A stretch of 64,000 bases of DNA. Source: Hymenobacter sp. PAMC 26628 (GTDB taxonomy: Bacteria > Bacteroidota > Bacteroidia > Cytophagales > Hymenobacteraceae). The position numbers and the translations under genes were made by a program. Positions 17,099 to 26,335 of this stretch are shown piece by piece. Each line of letters opens with the position of its first letter. Within the stretch, counting starts at the first letter, position 1. Below the pieces are notes generated by a model that was not told where the DNA came from, ran no database searches, and saw only the letters and a program-made list of their open reading frames with translations. The stretch spans positions 2,852,001 to 2,916,000 of the forward strand of contig NZ_CP014304.1 of NCBI RefSeq assembly GCF_001562275.1, read 5' to 3'.

Positions 17099-18991
17099 TT
17101 AATGTTTTACTGCCAGCACGTCGAGCTTGCCAAACTTGCGCAACTCGTATTCCTTGGTCATCAGGAAAATCAGCGGCGTGACCAGCAAAATGTGGGTCGA
17201 AGACGTGAACACGCCGCCAATCATGGGCAGCACGATGGGCAGCATCACGTCGGAGCCCGTACCCGTGGCCCACAGCACCGGCACCAGCCCGAACAGCGCC
17301 ACCGAAACCGTCATCAGCTTGGGACGCAGGCGCTTGGCCGCACCGTGAAACACGGCGTCGCGCAGGTCCTGTTTCGAAATAGTGTTGCTCGAGTTGCCCT
17401 TGGCGGCCACCAACTGCTGCATGGCGTCGTTGAGGTAGATGACCATGATGACGCCCGTTTCCACGGCCAGCCCGAACAGGGCGATGAAGCCCACGGCCAC
17501 CGCCACCGACAAATGCACCCCGTAGAAATACACCATGTAGGCCCCGCCGATGAGCGCGAACGGGATGGTAACCAGACTCAGCAGCGCCTCGCGCACCGAG
17601 TGGAAGGCGAAGTACAGGCAGCCGAAAATCACGAGCAGCACGATGGGCAGAATAAAGAGCAGCGTGCGCTGCGAGCTAATCAGGTTTTCGTACTGCCCGC
17701 TCCACTCCAGGTAGTAGCCGGCGGGCAGCTTGCCCTGCATTGCCTGCACCTTTTTCATGGCCTCGCTCACGGTGCCGCCCAGGTCGCGGCCCCGCACGTT
17801 AAAGAGCACTGCGCCACGCAACTGAGCATTTTCGGAGTTAATCATGGGCGGGCCGTTTTCGAAACGCAGGGTGGCCACGGCCGAGAGCGGCACCGGCCCG
17901 TAGGCGGTGGTCTGAATCGGGATGCGGCCCAGCGCGGGCAGGCTGTTGCGGTAGTCTTCGGCCAGGCGCACGCCGATGGCGAAACGCCGCCGGCCCTCCA
18001 CAGTGCTGGCCACCGGGGCCCCACCGATGGCCATTTCCACCACCTCGTTCACCTGGTCCACGGTGAGGCCGTAGCGGGCCAGCTGGTCGCGCTTGAGGTC
18101 GATTTGCAAGTACTTACCGCCCGTGATAGGGTCCACGTAGAGGTCCTGCACGCCGGGCACGCCGGTCAGGGCCGCCCGTACCCGCTGCGACACGTTGTAA
18201 ATCGTATCGAGCTGCTGGCCATACACTTTCACGCCCACGTCGGTGCGAATGCCGGTGCTGAGCATGTTGATGCGGTTGATGATGGGCTGGGTCCAGCCGT
18301 TTACTACCCCCGGTATTTGCAGCTTGCCGTTCAGCTCCTCAATCAGTTTGGCCTTGGTCATGCCCGCCCGCCACTCGGCGCGGGGCTTGAGCTGGATGAT
18401 GGTTTCAATCATGCTCAGCGGGGCGTTGTCGGTGGCGGTGCTGGCCCGGCCGGCCTTGCCCAGCACGCCCTTCACCTCGGGCACCTGCATGATGATTTTG
18501 TCCTGCACCTGCAAAATGCGCTTCACCTCTGTGTTCGACACGTCGGGCTGGGTGATGGGCATGAACAGAATCGAGCCCTCGTCGAGCGGCGGCATGAACT
18601 CGGTGCCCAAACTCAGCAGCAGCGGAATGCTGATGGCCAGCAGGGCCAGGTTGATGGCAATAGTGGTTTTGCGCCACGTAAGGCACCAGTTGATGAGCGG
18701 CGCGTACACCCGTTCCAAGCCTCGGTTTATGGGATTTTGCTCCTCGGTTTTAAACTTGCCCTTCATAAAAAAGGACAGCAGCACTGGGGCCAGCGTTACG
18801 GCCAGCACGGCATCAATGAGCAGGATAAAGGACTTGGTATAGGCCAGCGGGTGAAACAGCTTGCCCTCCTGCCCGGTGAGCAGAAAAACTGGCAGAAACG
18901 AGGCCACGATGATAATCGTGGAGAAGAAAATGCCCCGCGACACCTGCTGGCTGGATTTCTCGATGATGGCGAGGCGCTCGTCGTTAGTCAT
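17099..18991 (-). pseudogene. cusA: CusA-like RND metal pump, C-terminal fragment of a split gene
   Basis: This fragment holds the second half of a heavy-metal RND transporter: the cytoplasmic connector IIEKSSQQVSRGIFFST, membrane helices, GTEFMPPLDEGSILFMPI, a periplasmic porter domain and helices 7-12, ending at LAVKH. It is in the same frame as the N-terminal fragment. An ATG at 18991 (MTNDERLAI) could start a separate polypeptide, but no good ribosome-binding site is seen. Removing the palindromic insert at 19008-19143 with one TTGAA repeat rejoins both halves in frame. Function as two chains is possible but unproven. Confidence 0.85.
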
Positions 18992-19007
18992 GTTTTTGGG
19001 TATTGAA

Positions 19008-19143
19008 GGGCAATCAGAACGTCATGCTGAGCGAAGGCAGAGCCGCGGCCGAAGCATCTCTACCGCTTCGTTGGGCCGATTGGGTTAGTGCTGCGGGAGA
19101 GATGCTTCGACAGGCTCAGCATGACGGCGTTTTGGCTCTTGAA
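19008..19143. repeat. MITE-like palindromic element inserted in cusA, flanked by TTGAA
   Basis: A 136-bp element with long imperfect inverted repeats (CGTCATGCTGAGC ... GAAGCATCTCT against its complement, 19020-19126). TTGAA occurs on both sides (19003-19007 and 19144-19148), as expected for a 5-bp target duplication. The distance between copies is 141 bases, a multiple of three. The insert brings in-frame stops at 19085 and about 19022. Related copies occur at 62918-63009 and, more divergent, at 43646-43749. Confidence 0.8.
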
Positions 19144-20428
19144 TTGAACCAGTTGCTTCTTCGGCCGCTTGGTGCAGGGCCAGGTTGCGGTAGGCATTCT
19201 CCGCCATCACGATGCCATTGTCCACAATCACCCCGATGGCCAGGGCAATGCCGGTCAGCGACATGATGTTGGACGAGATGCCAAAGGCATTGAGCAGAAT
19301 GAAGCTGGCGGCGATGGTAATCGGAATCTGGAGCAGGATGCTAAGGGCGCTGCGCCAGTGGAAGAGGAACACCAGTACGACCAGCGATACCACGGCCATT
19401 TCTTCGAGCAGCGTGTGCTTGATGTTGGCCACCGATTCCTCGATGAGCCCGCTGCGGTCGTACACGATGTCGAACGACACGCCCGCCGGCAGGCCCTTGG
19501 CCACTTCGGTCATCTTGGCCTTCACGCGGGTTATCACGTCGTCGGCATTCTCGCCGTAGCGCATCACCACAATGCCCCCCACGGCCTCGCCCTGCCCGTT
19601 GTGGTCGAAGATGCCCAGGCGGCTCTCGCCCGTCATCTGCACCGTGCCCAGGTCGCGCAGGCGCAACGGCACGCCGTTGGGGCGGGTGAGCACCGGCACG
19701 TTTTCGAGGGTAGCCACATCCTGGATGTAGCCGCTGGTTTTGATGATGTAGCCGGTGCCGCCCTGCTCGAATTTGCGGCCGCCGGCCTCGTTGTTGTTGC
19801 TGCGCACGGCGGCCAGCACCTGCGGCAGGCTCACGTTATAATAGGTGAGCTTGGTGGGGTCCACCGTCACTTGGTACTCGGGCTGAAAGCCGCCGAAGCT
19901 GGCCACCTCGCTCACGCCGGGCACAATCTGGAGACCGAATTTCACGTACCAGTCCTGCAGGGCGCGCTGCTCACCCAGGTCCAGCTTGGGCGCGTGCAGC
20001 GTGTACCAGAGCACGTGGCCCACGCCCGTGCCGTCGGGCCCCAGGGTGGGCGTGAGGCCGGCGGGCAGCAGGCGCTGAGCGTAGTTGAGGCGCTCGAGCA
20101 CCCGTTCGCGGGCCCAGTAGATATCGGTATTGTCGTTGAAAATAACGTACACGAAGCTCATCCCGAACATGGAGGCCGCCCGCACAGCCCGCACCTGGGC
20201 CAGCCCTTGCAGGTTGGTGACGAGGGGGTAAGTCACCTGGTCCTCGATAATCTGCGGCCCGCGCCCCGCCCACTCGGTGAATACAATCACCTGGTTTTCC
20301 GACAGGTCGGGAATCGCGTCAATCTTGCTGGCCTGGATGGAGAAGATGCCCCACACCAGCAGCCCGGTCGCCAGCAGCAGCACCACGCCCCGGTTGCGCA
20401 GGGAGAAGGAAATAAGTCGTTCAATCAT
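19085..20428 (-). pseudogene. cusA: CusA-like RND metal pump, N-terminal fragment of a split gene
   Basis: First half of the heavy-metal RND pump: membrane helix 1 after MIERLISFSLRNRG, the conserved DAIPDLSENQVIVFTEWAGR segment, the porter domain, and helices up to GVIVDNGIVMAENAYRNLALHQ. The natural protein would continue into the connector helix; instead the last 17 codons or so come from the palindromic insert, giving RRHAEPVEASLPQH before a TAA. The fragment has 447 residues, against about 1,040 for a full CusA. It follows the HYC_CC_PP gene in the operon. Confidence 0.9.
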
Positions 20429-20575
20429 TTGATTAACAGCTAGCAGACGCGGTATCCCAGCGGGAACATTGCGTGCTTTCTCAAGCGTTACCAGCCGGCA
20501 GCCAGTTGCTCAAAAAACTACACGCACGAAAGCCCCACGACCAAACGGCCGGGGGCACCAGGCAACACCCAAAAG

Positions 20576-21007
20576 CTAAATCAGGAAGGCATGGCCCCGC
20601 ACGTAGGCGGGGCAAGTGGGCGGCGGGGCAGTAGTAGCCCACAGCAGCGCAGCCGGCTCATCGGCCGGGTAGGTGGGAGTAGGCAAACGGTAGGCTAGCC
20701 GCAGCGCGGGCGGCGCAGGCACCGCTACAAGCACCGGCAGCTTGAGCTGCGCGGTGGTGAGTTTCACGTCCTTGAGGGTGCTGCTCAGCTTTTGGTCGTG
20801 GCAGCAGCCAGCGGGCTTTTTGGGCAGCGGGCAGCAGCACGGATGTTCCTGGACGGCCATCGAAACCCCGGTCACCGTTGACCCACAGAAGTGCATGCTG
20901 TACACCAACCCAGGGCTGGCTAGCAAGTAGCTTACAAGTAGGAACAGACTGAGGAAGCGTTTCAAGACAGCAGAACAGCGAGTTAGCGGAATAAATTTCC
21001 CGTGCAA
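20576..21007 (-). CDS. HYC_CC_PP family secreted protein
   Basis: A small exported protein typical of Bacteroidota metal-efflux operons. It has a signal sequence (LSLFLLVSYLLASPGLVYS), a MHFCG motif, the double-Cys HPCCCP and AGCCHD blocks, and a Pro-rich C-terminus with AAPPPTCP-like sequence that gives the family its name. Role unknown; the Cys/His content suggests metal binding outside the membrane. The annotated TTG at 21007 lies inside a TATCTTTG -7 box, so a later TTG at 20965 (LKRFLSLF) is the likelier start, giving 129 residues. It is the first gene of the cus operon. Confidence 0.85.
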   Translation of the reverse strand: MHGKFIPLTRCSAVLKRFLSLFLLVSYLLASPGLVYSMHFCGSTVTGVSMAVQEHPCCCPLPKKPAGCCHDQKLSSTLKDVKLTTAQLKLPVLVAVPAPPALRLAYRLPTPTYPADEPAALLWATTAPPPTCPAYVRGHAFLI

Positions 21008-21012
21008 AGATA
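21005..21012 (-). promoter_or_regulatory. -7 promoter box of the HYC_CC_PP/cus operon
   Basis: Minus-strand TATCTTTG is a perfect TAnnTTTG match, placed about 40 bases before the TTG at 20965. The -33 TTG is not obvious, which would fit an activator-dependent promoter. Confidence 0.6.
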
Positions 21013-21419
21013 CGGCGGCAGGCCGGGGTGGGATTTACAGAATTCGGCTGGGAACCTTGCATAATTTGTGGCCTGCCCGCAGGCGCAACCGGCCGCAACG
21101 CCCGCGCAAAAAGAAAGTAGTTACTAACCGGCCGTATTAGATGCCCTTGGCGTGGCGTGGGTTAAAAATTCAGTTTAAAATTCGCTTTTGGAGTAGCCGA
21201 ATTCTATTTTGCTTTGCCGGGGCTTCGCAATTCACAGCGAGCATTACGCCCACATCCAAGTGCCGCGCCTTATTCAAACCCGCCGGGTACCGGTTTGCTG
21301 CTGCTTTTATCACGAAAGTGTCCTCAATTTAGCGTAAAAACGCTTCGTAGCCCTTTGCGCTGCGTCAGCTACGTGCCCCGCGGCCCAGCCCGTGCACCCA
21401 GCGTCCATTCTAATCTAAC
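21013..21419. other. Intergenic region without convincing gene
   Basis: About 400 bases with mixed composition. Short open frames here have no recognisable motif, signal peptide or ribosome-binding site. It should contain the upstream control region of the cus operon. Confidence 0.5.
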
Positions 21420-21922
21420 GACCTGGCGGCATTAGAAGACAACACGTTTGCCCCCAACATGCACGCCGCGCTTAATGCCGGCGACGATAAATCGTTCCGC
21501 TCGGCCCGCGAGGAGCTGATTCCGGTGATTAACGGCCCCATGGGTGCCACCAACCCCAACCGGCAGGGACTGCGCTCAGCAGTAGCGGGCGAAGGCGACC
21601 CGCTCAATATTTTCAGGAGCAGGCCGGCTGCGAGGACGCCGACGCCCCCGGCGCGTTCTGCGACGCGGCTGCCCACAGCCCGCTTTGGGACGTGCACCCG
21701 GTGATGTGGACCGACGCGGCCATTGCCGTAGGGGCCCGCACGCTCGTCAAAACCGACAAGCACGAAGTCATTGCCCCCCTCAACATCATCGAGCTCTATG
21801 CCGATGGCTTCGTGGCGGCCGGGGCCCCAACCGGCCCGCGCAACGCCTCGCTGGGCGGGCTCAACGCCACCGGCATCATCGTCAACTGCCCGATTGTTTT
21901 CGTGCCGGCCCGCGCCCGATAA
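21420..21922 (+). pseudogene. Frameshifted secreted-type protein (possibly DUF7482-like), 5' truncated
   Basis: Two adjoining frames make one sensible protein. The first reads DLAALEDNTFAPNMHAAL and continues to GEGDPLNIF at about 21612; the second carries on from QEQAGCEDADAPGAF through HSPLWDVHPVMW to IIVNCPIVFVPARAR. Inserting one T in the run ATATTTTCAG restores a single frame. The SPLWxVxxVxW and xVNCPIV elements resemble DUF7482-type proteins, but this is a tentative call. The frame has no proper start, so the 5' end is also lost. It directly precedes an IS630 relic. Confidence 0.6.
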
Positions 21923-21948
21923 GCGCCGGGCAACTAAAACCTAAGTAG

Positions 21949-22843
21949 TCACGCAAAAGTAACCGTATGCTCAGACCCGACTCTTTTGAGCACGTATTCA
22001 ATTCGTTGGAGTAGCGTGCGGTTGGACTGATAATCTTCGGGCCGGACCCAGTAATGCGTGCAGCGGTGCCAGAGCAGTTCGATGCGGTTTAGTTCGGGAC
22101 TGTAAGGGAGCAGAAACAGGAGTGTCAGGCCCCGGGCAGCCCACTGCGCGTGGCAGGCCCGCACGAGGTGGGCCTTGTGAATAGAGGCATTGTCAAGCAC
22201 CAGCACGGTGGGGCGGTCTACGGCATCGAGAAAGTTGTTGACGGCCAGGACGAATAAGTCGGCGGTGATGGCCCCTTCGCGTACGTAGGCTTGCCCCGGC
22301 TGGTCCGGGGCATGGGCCTGCCAGAACCCAAGTACCGAGTGGCCGCCGTGGCCGCGCACGGCCGGCAGTTCGACCGGGGGCTGGCCGCGGCGCGGCCAGG
22401 CGTAGGGCACCGGGGCCTGGCGCGAGAAGCGGCATTCGTCGACATACACCACGGCTGCTTCGCCAGCGGCCTCGGCGCGGTGCAAGGCATGCCAGTGGGC
22501 TTGGCAGGCCCCGAAGGCCTCCGGGTCGCGTTGGGGCCGCCGGCTGCGTCGGCACCGTTTCCAGGAATAGCCGGCGGCCCGCGCCAGGCGGCGCCAGGTG
22601 CTGCTGGAAAGCTTGATGCCACAAGCGCGGCGGACCTTGCCAAGCCAGTCCCGCAACTGTTGGGTGGCCTGGCCGAGCCAGGTGACTACTTTTTTTAGGC
22701 GACCGCAGGCAGTTTGGGGGGCCGCCCGGTCCGTTTGCCCTCCAGTAAGCCGGCCAGCCCTTGCCCCTGCCAGGCGCGCAGCCACTCGTGGACGGTGGCG
22801 TAGCGAACGGCGAAAAAAGCCGCCAATTGCCTGATGCCTTGGC
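21949..22843 (-). pseudogene. IS630-family transposase, interrupted at its 5' end by IS3
   Basis: The N-terminal HTH part (LAAFFAVRYATVHEWLRAW, then LLEGKRTGRPPKLP) reads in one frame and stops at a TAA; the catalytic part continues in the -1 frame from LKKVVTWLGQ. DDE residues are visible in VVYVDECRFS, VLVLDNASIHKA and LLPYSPELNRIELLW. One extra C before TAAAAAAAG would rejoin the frames. The first 40 residues or so of a normal IS630 transposase are missing because the IS3 element begins at 22844. It is therefore inactive. Confidence 0.88.
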
Positions 22844-22915
22844 TGTACGCTTCCCTAAATGGAGAGCCAGTTGTGAGTAGAGAAAAGCGTATTTTCACTA
22901 CCTGACACCTGCGAG

Positions 22916-23179
22916 ATGAAAAAAGGAAGATTCAGCGAAGCCCAGATGGTGGCCATTCTGCCACAACAAGCCAGTGGGCAGACCGTCGCGCAAATCGTGC
23001 GCGAGCACGGCCTGAGCGAGGCCACGTTTTACACCTGGAAGAGCAAGTACGCCGGGGCCAGTGTCGCCGAACTGACGCGGCTCAAGCACTTGGAAGACGA
23101 GAATAAGCGCCTCAAACAAATGTTTGCCGACCTAAGCTTAGAGAACCAGGCCATCAAGGAGATATTGCGAAAAAAGTAG
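22916..23179 (+). CDS. IS3-family transposase OrfA
   Basis: The 87-residue protein has the HTH of IS3 OrfA proteins (FSEAQMVAILPQQASGQTVAQIVREHGLSEATFYTW region, about 6-41) and a C-terminal leucine-zipper-like helix (LEDENKRLKQMFADLSLENQ). It binds the element ends. It ends CGA AAA AAG TAG, an A6G slippery site that lets ribosomes shift -1 into orfB and make the OrfAB fusion transposase. Confidence 0.93.
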   Translation: MKKGRFSEAQMVAILPQQASGQTVAQIVREHGLSEATFYTWKSKYAGASVAELTRLKHLEDENKRLKQMFADLSLENQAIKEILRKK

Positions 23180-23217
23180 CCAGCCCTGCGGCGCGGCGCC
23201 AGGCAGCGCAGGGCTTA

Positions 23218-23991
23218 GTGAGTAAAGGCTGGAGCCAGCGGCGAGCGTGTGCGCTCGTGGGGCTCTCCCGTGGCAGCTACCACCCGGTAGGACAAGGGCG
23301 CCATGACGAGCCCGTCCAAGCCGCCCTTCGGGCATTAACCGGGCGGCACCCGGGCTGGGGCTTCTGGAAACTGCACCCCCGGTTGCGCAAAAACGGCTTG
23401 GTCATCAACCACAAACGCACGTTGCGCATTTATCGGGCCCTGGCCCTGAACCTACCCCGGCGCCTCAAAAAGCGGGTGCCTGCCCGCGTCAAGCAGCCGT
23501 TGGCGGTGCCCGGGGCAGCCAATGTGTGCTGGTCGCTCGACTTCACCAGTGACGTGCTGACGGCCGGCCGTCGGTTTCGGACCCTGAACGTGCTTGACGA
23601 TTACAACCGGGAACTGCTGGGCGTTGAAATCGACTTTCCCTTGCCCGCCGCCCGCGTGGTGCAGGTGCTGACGCGCTTGGTTGCGTACCACGGCCGGCCG
23701 GCGCAGCTGCGCACCGACAACGGGCCGGAGTTTATCAGCGCCCGGTTGACCGAATGGTGCGAGGCGCAGGGCATCGCCTTGCACTGGATTCAGCCCGGCA
23801 AGCCGACTCAAAACGCCTACATCGAGCGCTTCAACGGCTCGTTTCGCCGCGAGCTGCTTGATGCGCACCTGTTTCGTTCGCTGGCCCACGTGCGCCAACT
23901 CGTCGAGGAGTGGATGCTCGATTACAACACCCAACGGCCGCACCAGGCCTTGAATTTTATGACCCCCATCGAATTTAAACAAGCCGCTTAG
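23218..23991 (+). CDS. IS3-family transposase OrfB (rve integrase core)
   Basis: The 257-residue catalytic protein has the retroviral-integrase DDE triad: LDFTSD, RTDNGPEFIS and NAYIERFNGSFRREL. It ends with the conserved WMLDYNTQRPHQALNFMTP block of IS407-type elements. Its frame is open back to the end of orfA (KVASPAARR before the annotated start), so it is probably made as an OrfAB fusion through the AAAAAAG site near 23170. All catalytic residues are present, so this copy may be active. Confidence 0.93.
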   Translation: MSKGWSQRRACALVGLSRGSYHPVGQGRHDEPVQAALRALTGRHPGWGFWKLHPRLRKNGLVINHKRTLRIYRALALNLPRRLKKRVPARVKQPLAVPGAANVCWSLDFTSDVLTAGRRFRTLNVLDDYNRELLGVEIDFPLPAARVVQVLTRLVAYHGRPAQLRTDNGPEFISARLTEWCEAQGIALHWIQPGKPTQNAYIERFNGSFRRELLDAHLFRSLAHVRQLVEEWMLDYNTQRPHQALNFMTPIEFKQAA

Positions 23992-24043
23992 CCTCTGCTA
24001 ACTACTGGCTTACCGAACGGGGAAGCGTACACACGCCCCTTGA

Positions 24044-24379
24044 CTAAGCACCCACGCCCGCGCGGCAGGCTTCTTCGCAACGGCGGCACGCCTCGGCGCA
24101 TTCCCTACAGTGCTGCATGTGGGCCCCGTGCTTCTCGCACTCGTCGCCGCAGGCTTTGCAGACTTCGGCGCACTCCCGCAGCAGGTGCTGGGCGTGCGCT
24201 GAGCCGCGGGCCACGAAGCGGGCCGTGAGGGCACAAATGTCGGCGCAGTCCCGGTCGAGGCTGATGCAGCCAACCATCATTTTCACATCAGCTTCTTGCA
24301 AGCAGGCCGAGGCGCAATGTTCGCAGGCGGCAACGCAAGCGTTGAGAGCATCGAGCAGGGATTGGTTTTGGGTAGGCAT
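24044..24379 (-). CDS. Four-helix-bundle copper-binding protein (Csp/DUF326-like)
   Basis: A 111-residue protein with 16 cysteines and several His and Met residues, arranged as repeated C-x3-C-x2-C-x3-C patterns on helices (for example ACVAACEHCASAC and ECAEACRRCEEAC). Copper storage proteins of this family load many Cu(I) ions into the core of a four-helix bundle. No signal peptide is seen, so it should be cytosolic. It lies 48 bases downstream of an HMA-AraC regulator in the same direction and is probably controlled by it. Confidence 0.93.
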   Translation of the reverse strand: MPTQNQSLLDALNACVAACEHCASACLQEADVKMMVGCISLDRDCADICALTARFVARGSAHAQHLLRECAEVCKACGDECEKHGAHMQHCRECAEACRRCEEACRAGVGA

Positions 24380-24427
24380 GGGAAAAGTAGTTAGTGGTTG
24401 GTAATTGCCCTTTGGTATACCCGACCC

Positions 24428-25084
24428 CTATCCACCCGGTTTTACGTTATTTGCCTGTCGGCTTGCACTATTTGGCGCATCTGGATGTCGGGCGGCCGCT
24501 TCAGCGGTGGAAAGCAGCAGCTGCCGGTAAAATGACGGGGCGCAGTGCGCGAACCGCCGAAACTGCCCGGAGAAGTGCGCCAGGCTGCCGTAGCCCAGTA
24601 GCCGGGCAAGGCGGCCGATGCCCAGCTGGGAAGCTCCCAGCAGCTCCTGCGCGTAAGTCAGCCGCTGATGCGTAATGTAACTGAGCAGGCTCTCGTGGCC
24701 GGGCAACCGGGCAAACAGGCTGTGCAACTGGCGCACACTTACGCCCACCTCCTGCGCCAGCGTGGGAATGACGTCGCAGTGCCGGAGCGTATCGGGACGG
24801 CGCAGCAACTCGTTTACCAGCTGCTTTACCTGTGCGGCCAGCACGTGCTGCGTGTTTTCCAGCAGGGCAAACCCGGCCGCCACCAGCGCGGCCCGAATGC
24901 GCACCCAGTCCAGCTCCTGAGTTGGGCCGGCCACCGTAGCCGCCCCCAGGCGTACGGCGAGTACCCGTAACCCCAGGCTTTCTAATTCACGCCGCACGAC
25001 GCGAATGCCGCGCGAGCAAACCATGTGCTTGATGTAGAGCACACAGCGGCCACTGTCGGGCGTGAGGGAATGGTCGAGAGGCAT
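24428..25084 (-). CDS. HMA-like domain fused to AraC-type HTH regulator, one metal ligand lost
   Basis: A 218-residue regulator. Residues 13-80 form a ferredoxin-like HMA-type domain (VLYIKHMVCSRGIRVV ... GLRVLAVRLG), and residues 115-195 an AraC DNA-binding domain (YITHQRLTYAQELL, ARLLGYGSLAHFSGQFRRF). In the paralogue at 29067 the metal loop is CPQC; here it is CSRG, with Gly at 26, so classic Cu(I) binding through two Cys is unlikely. It lies upstream of the copper-storage gene. Either it senses another ligand, or it is a degenerate copy. Confidence 0.82.
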   Translation of the reverse strand: MPLDHSLTPDSGRCVLYIKHMVCSRGIRVVRRELESLGLRVLAVRLGAATVAGPTQELDWVRIRAALVAAGFALLENTQHVLAAQVKQLVNELLRRPDTLRHCDVIPTLAQEVGVSVRQLHSLFARLPGHESLLSYITHQRLTYAQELLGASQLGIGRLARLLGYGSLAHFSGQFRRFAHCAPSFYRQLLLSTAEAAARHPDAPNSASRQANNVKPGG

Positions 25085-25372
25085 GAGTAATTTTTAGGGA
25101 GAAGGCAGCACCAGATTCCGGACGGCGGGGCATCGAGGCCGACCTCAACGCAGCCACGCGGGCATTGGGCGGTAAAGACTACGCCGACCATTGTTGCCCG
25201 AGCACCAAGCCCAGTGCAGCAGCCAACGCGGCGTAGTGCGGGTACGGCCAGCGGCAACGGGGCCCACGCAGGGACGGCGCCCAGATTCCTGACAACGACA
25301 CTTCATTGTCGGGCCGGCAAAACCAGGAAAATAGAGGGAGAGGCGCGGCCAGGCCACACCAACGAGCAAACG
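25085..25372. other. Intergenic region with a possible coding relic
   Basis: A short plus-strand frame (about 25130-25230) reads GIEADLNAATRALGGKDYADHCC before a stop. It has protein-like character and a Cys pair, but no start or ribosome-binding site, and I cannot identify it. Otherwise nothing is seen. Confidence 0.35.
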
Positions 25373-25418
25373 AAAAGGCCCGCCCCGGACATAGCGTAGC
25401 TATGCCGGCGCGAGCCTT
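25373..25418 (-). terminator. Rho-independent terminator of the His-rich secreted gene
   Basis: On the minus strand CCGGCATAGC and GCTATGTCCGG form the core of a long stem around a TAC loop, extended by AAGGC/GCCTT, then TTTTCG. It lies 16 bases past the stop at 25434. Confidence 0.75.
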
Positions 25419-25433
25419 GGCGCGTCGGAAGAA

Positions 25434-25919
25434 TCAGACAGTCAGCGACTGGATAAAAATGCGGATGTCGGGTATTTTGGGCTTTAACTGCCGGGGTGGC
25501 ACCAGCGTAACCGCCTGGGTGCGGTCCCACTGGCCGGCCTGGGACAGAAAATGAAACCCAATGGCCGCCGGCAACAAGGCCGGAGCGGGTATAGGAAATT
25601 GCTTTTGCACCGGCGAAGTCAGCGACGAAAGCAAAGAAGCCGACTTGTCCTTGCAGCAGTCGTGGCTGGTGGCCGAATTCGACGAATGCCCCTTATGCTT
25701 GCCGTGGTGTTCCGCCTGGGCCCCATGACCGTGGCAGCCCGGATGCGCGGGCCTTTCGGCGGGTTCGTGGTGCGTTGGGGCCCCCACATGCGGGACCGTC
25801 GCCACCGGGTTTACCGTAGCGCACCAGCACTGCCCCACGAACACGTTGGCGAAGACGAGCAGGAAGCTCGTCGCCAGCAAACGGCGAAAGGGGAACAGAC
25901 TACGGAACATAACGGGCAC
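25434..25919 (-). CDS. His-rich secreted protein, likely copper-related
   Basis: A 161-residue protein with an N-terminal signal segment (LLATSFLLVFANVFVGQCW), then a His-rich stretch (HPGCHGHGAQAEHHGKHKGH, about 58-77) and SHDCCKDK. The layout resembles DUF2946/HYC_CC_PP-like exported proteins found beside copper genes, but no family can be named with certainty. The metal-coordinating stretch suggests periplasmic Cu binding. It is divergent from copA with about 415 bases between them, and has its own terminator. Confidence 0.7.
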   Translation of the reverse strand: MPVMFRSLFPFRRLLATSFLLVFANVFVGQCWCATVNPVATVPHVGAPTHHEPAERPAHPGCHGHGAQAEHHGKHKGHSSNSATSHDCCKDKSASLLSSLTSPVQKQFPIPAPALLPAAIGFHFLSQAGQWDRTQAVTLVPPRQLKPKIPDIRIFIQSLTV

Positions 25920-26335
25920 CGAGCAACCGCGAAAACAGGCTTATCCCCGGTAAGGAGCTGGACTGGTTGGTTAACTGCAAAGCCGGCAAAGGGTTTCGCG
26001 CCCTGCCACCAGGCAGGGGCAATAAATCGAAGGGAAATACGGCACCAGCCAGTGTTTCGGGCCATTCTGTAAGCGTAGTGGGCTATTACCAAACACCAAT
26101 CGTTGTCGGGATTGTGTAAGTACGAAGCCGGATTTTATAAGCTCGCAGGCGCGGGCAACGGTAAACAAACCGGAATCTAATTGGCCTCGAACGGCGATGC
26201 CGCCCGTCAAATTATGCAATTCTGCGGCCGTATTCAGTACCAACTTCGCTGGGGGAGCGCCGTTCCTTTGTAGTGTGGTTGTGGGCTTTCTCTTCTGAGT
26301 AGCTGTGCCCAGCACCCACGTAGTAACCTGCTGTT
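25920..26335. other. Divergent control region between His-rich gene and copA
   Basis: About 415 AT-richer bases with no plausible gene. It must hold promoters for both directions and probably the regulator binding site. No perfect TAnnTTTG box with a well-spaced TTG was recognised. Confidence 0.5.

Larger units (their letters stand above)
22844..24031 (+). mobile_element. IS3-family insertion sequence (IS407-like), structurally complete
   Basis: The 1,188-bp element has terminal inverted repeats beginning TGTACGCTTCCC on both ends; inside, GAGCCAGTTGTGAG pairs with AAGCCAGTAGTTAG. It encodes orfA and orfB in the usual overlapping -1 arrangement. The left flank is the truncated IS630 gene. 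The four bases on each side (TGGC and CACG) differ, so no target duplication remains; a deletion or recombination after insertion is likely. Confidence 0.88.

Noticed and set aside
25130..25230. Possible metallochaperone relic GIEADLNAATRALGG...CC
   Set aside because: Too short and without a recognisable HMA motif, so not called as a gene.
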